From Candidatus Sulfotelmatobacter sp. (GTDB taxonomy: Bacteria; Acidobacteriota; Terriglobia; Terriglobales; SbA1), in contig JASLEQ010000527.1 in NCBI GenBank assembly GCA_030151135.1, positions 1-9,905 on the forward strand: 9,905 nt of DNA, given 5' to 3'. The notes under the pieces are model-generated. The model worked only from the letters and a program-made list of their open reading frames with translations. It was not told the origin of the DNA and did not search any database. Positions 6,505-9,905 of the stretch are shown one piece after another (within the stretch, counting starts at the first letter, position 1; the number at the start of each line of letters is the position of its first letter). Both the position numbers and the translations under genes were made by a program.

Positions 6505-6531
6505 AGCCCCGGCGCATGCTGGGGCTTTTTT
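6505..6531 (+). terminator. Intrinsic terminator after the Cys-rich gene
   Basis: AGCCCCGGC (6505-6513) pairs with GCTGGGGCT (6518-6526), with one G-T pair and a GCAT loop, and runs into six T (6526-6531). It ends the plus-strand transcript 8 bp before the stop codon of the convergent permease gene. The reverse direction lacks a T-run, so it is one-way. Confidence 0.9.
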
Positions 6532-6538
6532 CGTGGAG

Positions 6539-8800
6539 CTACTGCTGGTTGGGACGATTCATTTCTTCCTGGAGCTTTTGGAGGAGCAGCTCGCGCTGCT
6601 CGGTGGAAAGTTCGCGCTGCAGTTCTTCAAGGGCGAGGGCGACGATGTGGTAATGATGCGCGCCAGCAAACTTGGGGTCTTTGGTGATGTCGAGCCAGAG
6701 CTTGTGCATGAGCTCGACATCCTGAGCGCGCATGCGAGGGGTGTGAGGACCGAGCGCGTATTCGCGAACCGCACCGTCGGGGGCGAAGACTTCCAGGGTC
6801 AGGCGGGGCCGGGGTTCCGGGAGACGCTCCCAGGCATCACCGGTGAGTTTTGCCTGCTCGTCGGCGGTGAGTTTGTTGGAGAGTCCGCAAACGACGCGGG
6901 TGGAATCGAGGCGTTGGGCGGTCACCATGATGGACTCGAAAACGTCGGTAGCTGGGACCACGAGCAGCGAGATGGGTTTGCCTTCCTTTTCGGCGACGGC
7001 GACGGCGGCGGTAAACAGTTCCTGCTCGTAGTGATCGAAGACCTGGCTGGCTTCGAAGACGGTGCTTCCGCTGAAGCTGTGCTCGCGATGGTAGAGGCGG
7101 GCGCTCATGACGACGACGTCCTGCTTATTGGTATTGGTATGGCTGAGGATGTGGCGCAGGTAGTAGAGGTTGCGGGGATCGCGCACGGCGACCAGAACGT
7201 TGCCGGGGTGAACGCCCATGGCTCCGCTGCCGAGTTCCTGATTGCCGTAGACGCGGAATTGGTCGAGATTTTCAGGGCGGCCTTGGCGCTCGCGAGCGAC
7301 GCGGCGCTCGGAATAGGTGAAGATCGCGAAGAAAAGAGCGCTGAACGCGACGCCGCCGATGGTGGCCTGCTTTTTCGTGAGAAGGTTGATGATGGCGGTG
7401 GTGAACAGGATCGCCGAGACGATGATGACGCCGACGGGAATTTCGCGTTTCCCGAAGGTGATGTTGCCGGGAACCTTCCAGAGGCGGCCGCCCGGCTCTT
7501 TGCGCCGGAGAACGAGGACGGCCAGCGACATCATGGCGAAGCTCCAGATGACGCCAAAAGCGTAAAGGCCGGCGAGGGTGAACACATTGCCCTTGGTCAG
7601 AATGATGGTAAGAAGTTGCAGGCCGACGATGAGGTTGATGATGCGGTAGCTGGTTCCAAAGCGGGTATGCGGCTTCTGAAACGCGGAGGTCAGGACGCCG
7701 TCTTCCGCGACACGATTCAACACGCCGTTGGCACCCACAATCGAGGTGTTTTGAGCGCCGGAGAGGATGAGCACCCCCACGAGCACAACGAAGCCGTGAA
7801 AGATGAGCTTCACCCATTCGGGACCGACGAGGTACACTGCGAGGCCGCCGATGAGATTTCCGAAATAGGCGGGCCTCACGCTGTCGGGGATGATCATCAC
7901 GGCGAAGAAAGACACCAGCGAGGTGAAAAGCAGGCTGTAGACGAAGATCACCAATCCTGTCTTTTCGAGATTCTTCAGCTTGGGGTGGGCAATCTCGCGA
8001 TTCACCTGGGCCAAGGTTTCCTCACCGCTCATAGCGAGCACGGAGTGACCGAAGCCGACGAACATGATGATGAAGGTGAGGAGGGCGGAACCCTGTTTCA
8101 GAGTGGGGATGGAGGTGTTGGCGAGCCAGCCCAAAGACTCGCTATTCAGCGGAACCATGCCGGGGTGGAAAGGGCTCGGCGGCAGCTGAATCGCCGGCAC
8201 CCGCAGGACTGTAACCGTGCACCAGATGATCAGGATCACGACCATGACGGTGGTGATGATCATGATCTGGACGGCTTTCTGGCTGGATTCGTGGATCCCC
8301 TGGGTGTTCTTCCACCAGAAGTAGATTGCGACCAGTGCCCCGAATGAGGCGGCGAATGAGTTCTCCGGAAAATGGGCGAAAGGGTGGCCCATATAACGGG
8401 CAAGGTCTTCGATGAAGCCGGCGAGGTATTGGCCGGCGACCACGGCGCTGATGGGGCCGGTGAGAACGTAGTCGAACAGCAGCGCAGAAACCGAGAACTT
8501 GGCGAGAGTTCCGCCCATGGCCTCTTTGACGACCTTGTAGACGCCGCCGCGGGTGAACATGCTGCTGGATTCGATATACAGGGCTCGAACCGCGTAGCTG
8601 AACAGCATGACGGCGAGGATGAACCAGGGAGCGCTTTTACCGATGACTTTTTCGGCGTCTCCGCCGGCGTAATAGGCGGAGGAAGCGAGGTCGGAGAGGA
8701 CGATGGCAGCCGCCCGCCAGAACGAGATAAAGGTCAACATCACCGTGGTGGCGACGAAAACCTTTACAGCGGGCCTGGTACCTTCTGTGGATGTTGCCAT
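6539..8800 (-). CDS. APC-superfamily amino-acid permease with C-terminal UspA-like domain
   Basis: The protein has 753 aa from the ATG at 8800, with only a weak GTAGG upstream. Residues about 15-500 contain roughly 12 membrane segments (about 15-36, 57-77, 104-128, 148-164, 178-200, 238-258, 281-304, 318-346, 386-402, 406-432, 454-474, 480-496). This part has the look of APC amino-acid permeases: DLASSAYYAGG in the first segment, ESSSMFTRGGVYKVVKEAMG after the second, and FVGFGHSVLAMSGEETLAQV in the middle. From about 535 a soluble domain starts NVLVAVRDPRNLYYL and DVVVMSARLYH, like the beta-alpha core of UspA proteins. The classic G-2x-G-9x-S/T ATP motif is not seen where it should be (VVCGLSNKLTADEQ, 637-650). 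The end is a charged helix (EELQRELSTEQ). The tail probably faces the cytoplasm and regulates transport. Substrate is unknown. It is convergent to the Cys-rich gene. Confidence 0.9.
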   Translation of the reverse strand: MATSTEGTRPAVKVFVATTVMLTFISFWRAAAIVLSDLASSAYYAGGDAEKVIGKSAPWFILAVMLFSYAVRALYIESSSMFTRGGVYKVVKEAMGGTLAKFSVSALLFDYVLTGPISAVVAGQYLAGFIEDLARYMGHPFAHFPENSFAASFGALVAIYFWWKNTQGIHESSQKAVQIMIITTVMVVILIIWCTVTVLRVPAIQLPPSPFHPGMVPLNSESLGWLANTSIPTLKQGSALLTFIIMFVGFGHSVLAMSGEETLAQVNREIAHPKLKNLEKTGLVIFVYSLLFTSLVSFFAVMIIPDSVRPAYFGNLIGGLAVYLVGPEWVKLIFHGFVVLVGVLILSGAQNTSIVGANGVLNRVAEDGVLTSAFQKPHTRFGTSYRIINLIVGLQLLTIILTKGNVFTLAGLYAFGVIWSFAMMSLAVLVLRRKEPGGRLWKVPGNITFGKREIPVGVIIVSAILFTTAIINLLTKKQATIGGVAFSALFFAIFTYSERRVARERQGRPENLDQFRVYGNQELGSGAMGVHPGNVLVAVRDPRNLYYLRHILSHTNTNKQDVVVMSARLYHREHSFSGSTVFEASQVFDHYEQELFTAAVAVAEKEGKPISLLVVPATDVFESIMVTAQRLDSTRVVCGLSNKLTADEQAKLTGDAWERLPEPRPRLTLEVFAPDGAVREYALGPHTPRMRAQDVELMHKLWLDITKDPKFAGAHHYHIVALALEELQRELSTEQRELLLQKLQEEMNRPNQQ

Positions 8801-8934
8801 TGCCTACAATTGCGCCAAAACGTTATTGGGCGAACCTAGAAGATAGCACAGGCCGCCGGGAGGCGGGCTCAGGCGGTCCCCTAGTCGGGGAGATTATCGG
8901 GACGTCGAGAGGGTCGGAGTGGATGGAAAGAGAG

Positions 8935-9905
8935 TCACTTCTGTTTTTGTTCAGCGATCCATTGATTGGTGCGAGCGTCGAGCAAGTCGAGCGGAAGAGT
9001 TCCGCCGCTGAGCATCTCGTCATGGAACTTGCGGATATCGAACTTGGGGCCTAATTCGGTGCGGGCGCGGTCGCGCAGCTCGCGGAACTTAAGCTGGCCA
9101 AGTTTATAGCTCAGGGCCTGGGCGGGCCAGGAGATGTAGCGGTCGGTTTCAGACTGGATGGTAGGCTCATCCACCGCGCCGGATTTTCGGAAGAAGTCCA
9201 CGACCTGATCGCGGCTCCAACCTTTGGCATGGATTCCGGTATCGACGACCAGACGCACGGCGCGGAACAACTCCGACGACAGGCGGCCGTAATCGGAGAC
9301 GGGATCCTGATAAAAGCCGACTTCCTTGCCCAGTTGCTCCGCATAGAGAGCCCATCCCTCGGTATAGGCATTGAATCCCAGGCCGTGAAGCCGGAACTTT
9401 GGCAAGCCATCGAGTTGCTGCTGGACGGAGAGCTGAAGGTGATGGCCAGGAACGCCCTCGTGATAGGCGATGGCTTCGTCGTCGATGAGCGAGCGTTTAG
9501 CAAAGTCGGAGGTAGCGACTACGACCCGGCCGGGACGCTTACCGTCGGGAGTGCCGATCACGTAGTGGGTGGCTGCGCCGGCATTGAAGTCGGGAATGGC
9601 TTCGACGGTAACGGGAGACTTGGGGAGGAAAGTGAACAAGTCTGGCAATTTCGCCTGCATTTGAGAGATGTAGTGGCGGAAATCGTCGAGAATCTGGTCG
9701 GAGGATGTGGGGATGTACTTGGGATTGGTTTTGAGGGAGGCGCGGAATGATGCGAGGTCGGCAAATCCTTCTTTCTTTGCGATGGCGGTCATCTCGGCTT
9801 CGATACGATCGATTTCGCGAAGGCCGAGCTGGTGAATTTCGTGGGGTGACATGTGGGTGGTGGTGCGCCCGTAGATGTCGTTTTCGTAGCGTTTCTGGCC
9901 GTCGG
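8935..9905 (-). CDS. DUF885 metallopeptidase-like protein, 5' end outside the window
   Basis: The reading frame stays open to the right edge, so the gene starts beyond it. The first visible residues, DGQKRYENDIYGRTTTH, match the region before the EIHQLGL motif of DUF885 proteins, so the Met at 9852 is internal. 322 residues are visible. The HExxxGHH-type motif is HEGVPGHHLQ, with the HE pair encoded at 9457-9462. TEGWALYAEQLG follows and probably gives a further metal ligand. RYISWPAQALSYKLGQLKF and the FHD-L-GG-LPL-LL end are all family features. DUF885 proteins are usually 550-650 aa, often exported, and thought to be zinc-dependent peptidases on the basis of these motifs; few have been tested. 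A signal peptide cannot be judged here. It ends 134 bp before the permease start and may or may not be co-transcribed with it. Confidence 0.9.
   Translation of the reverse strand, partial: DGQKRYENDIYGRTTTHMSPHEIHQLGLREIDRIEAEMTAIAKKEGFADLASFRASLKTNPKYIPTSSDQILDDFRHYISQMQAKLPDLFTFLPKSPVTVEAIPDFNAGAATHYVIGTPDGKRPGRVVVATSDFAKRSLIDDEAIAYHEGVPGHHLQLSVQQQLDGLPKFRLHGLGFNAYTEGWALYAEQLGKEVGFYQDPVSDYGRLSSELFRAVRLVVDTGIHAKGWSRDQVVDFFRKSGAVDEPTIQSETDRYISWPAQALSYKLGQLKFRELRDRARTELGPKFDIRKFHDEMLSGGTLPLDLLDARTNQWIAEQKQK

Noticed and set aside
6533..8347. A 604-codon open frame on the plus strand, opposite the permease
   Set aside because: It is antisense to a well-supported membrane protein. The product is full of Asp, Glu, His and Gly runs without any domain, and it starts inside the terminator region.
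8877..8891. TCCCC-TAGTC-GGGGA hairpin between the DUF885 and permease genes
   Set aside because: The stem is only 5 bp and has no T-run on the minus strand, so I do not call it a terminator.

Overview
The window is GC-rich bacterial DNA with five confident protein genes, one probable small gene and one dead transposase. The gene set is a bifunctional Rel/SpoT, a TIGR01777-type epimerase, an amino-acid permease with a UspA-like tail, a DUF885 protein and an IS110 relic. Together with the protein style it would fit an acidobacterium of the Koribacter type. That placement is an impression from protein character, not a database match.

Layout, left to right. Positions 1-168 hold no clear gene but contain a perfect 14-bp inverted repeat (4-17 / 68-81). 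A minus-strand gene (169-951) encodes an exported protein ending in an LprI/DUF1311 domain. A gene-free stretch with small hairpins (952-1334) leads into the C-terminal remains of an IS110-family transposase (about 1335-1935, minus), broken by frameshifts. Next to it are about 2.6 copies of a 65-bp palindrome-bearing repeat (1949-2130). The minus-strand rel/spoT gene (2142-4361) follows; it keeps the hydrolase and synthetase motifs and the regulatory C-terminus. It is divergent from a plus-strand NAD(P)-dependent epimerase gene (4595-5515).

Downstream on the plus strand, a TGTGA-N6-TCACA palindrome of the CRP/FNR type sits ahead of two small exported Cys-rich proteins (5599-5994 and 6089-6487). 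The second has 18 cysteines in 132 residues and ends at a strong intrinsic terminator (6505-6531). Convergent to it, on the minus strand, are the permease gene (6539-8800) and the 3' part of a DUF885 metallopeptidase-like gene (8935-9905), whose start lies beyond the right edge.

Most genes look like independent units: stringent response, redox or sugar-nucleotide-type metabolism, amino-acid uptake and exported peptidase. The part most likely to be a small coordinated system is the CRP/FNR-like site plus the two Cys-rich proteins, a plausible metal- or thiol-handling module of the cell envelope. Its function is inferred only from composition, signal peptides and arrangement.
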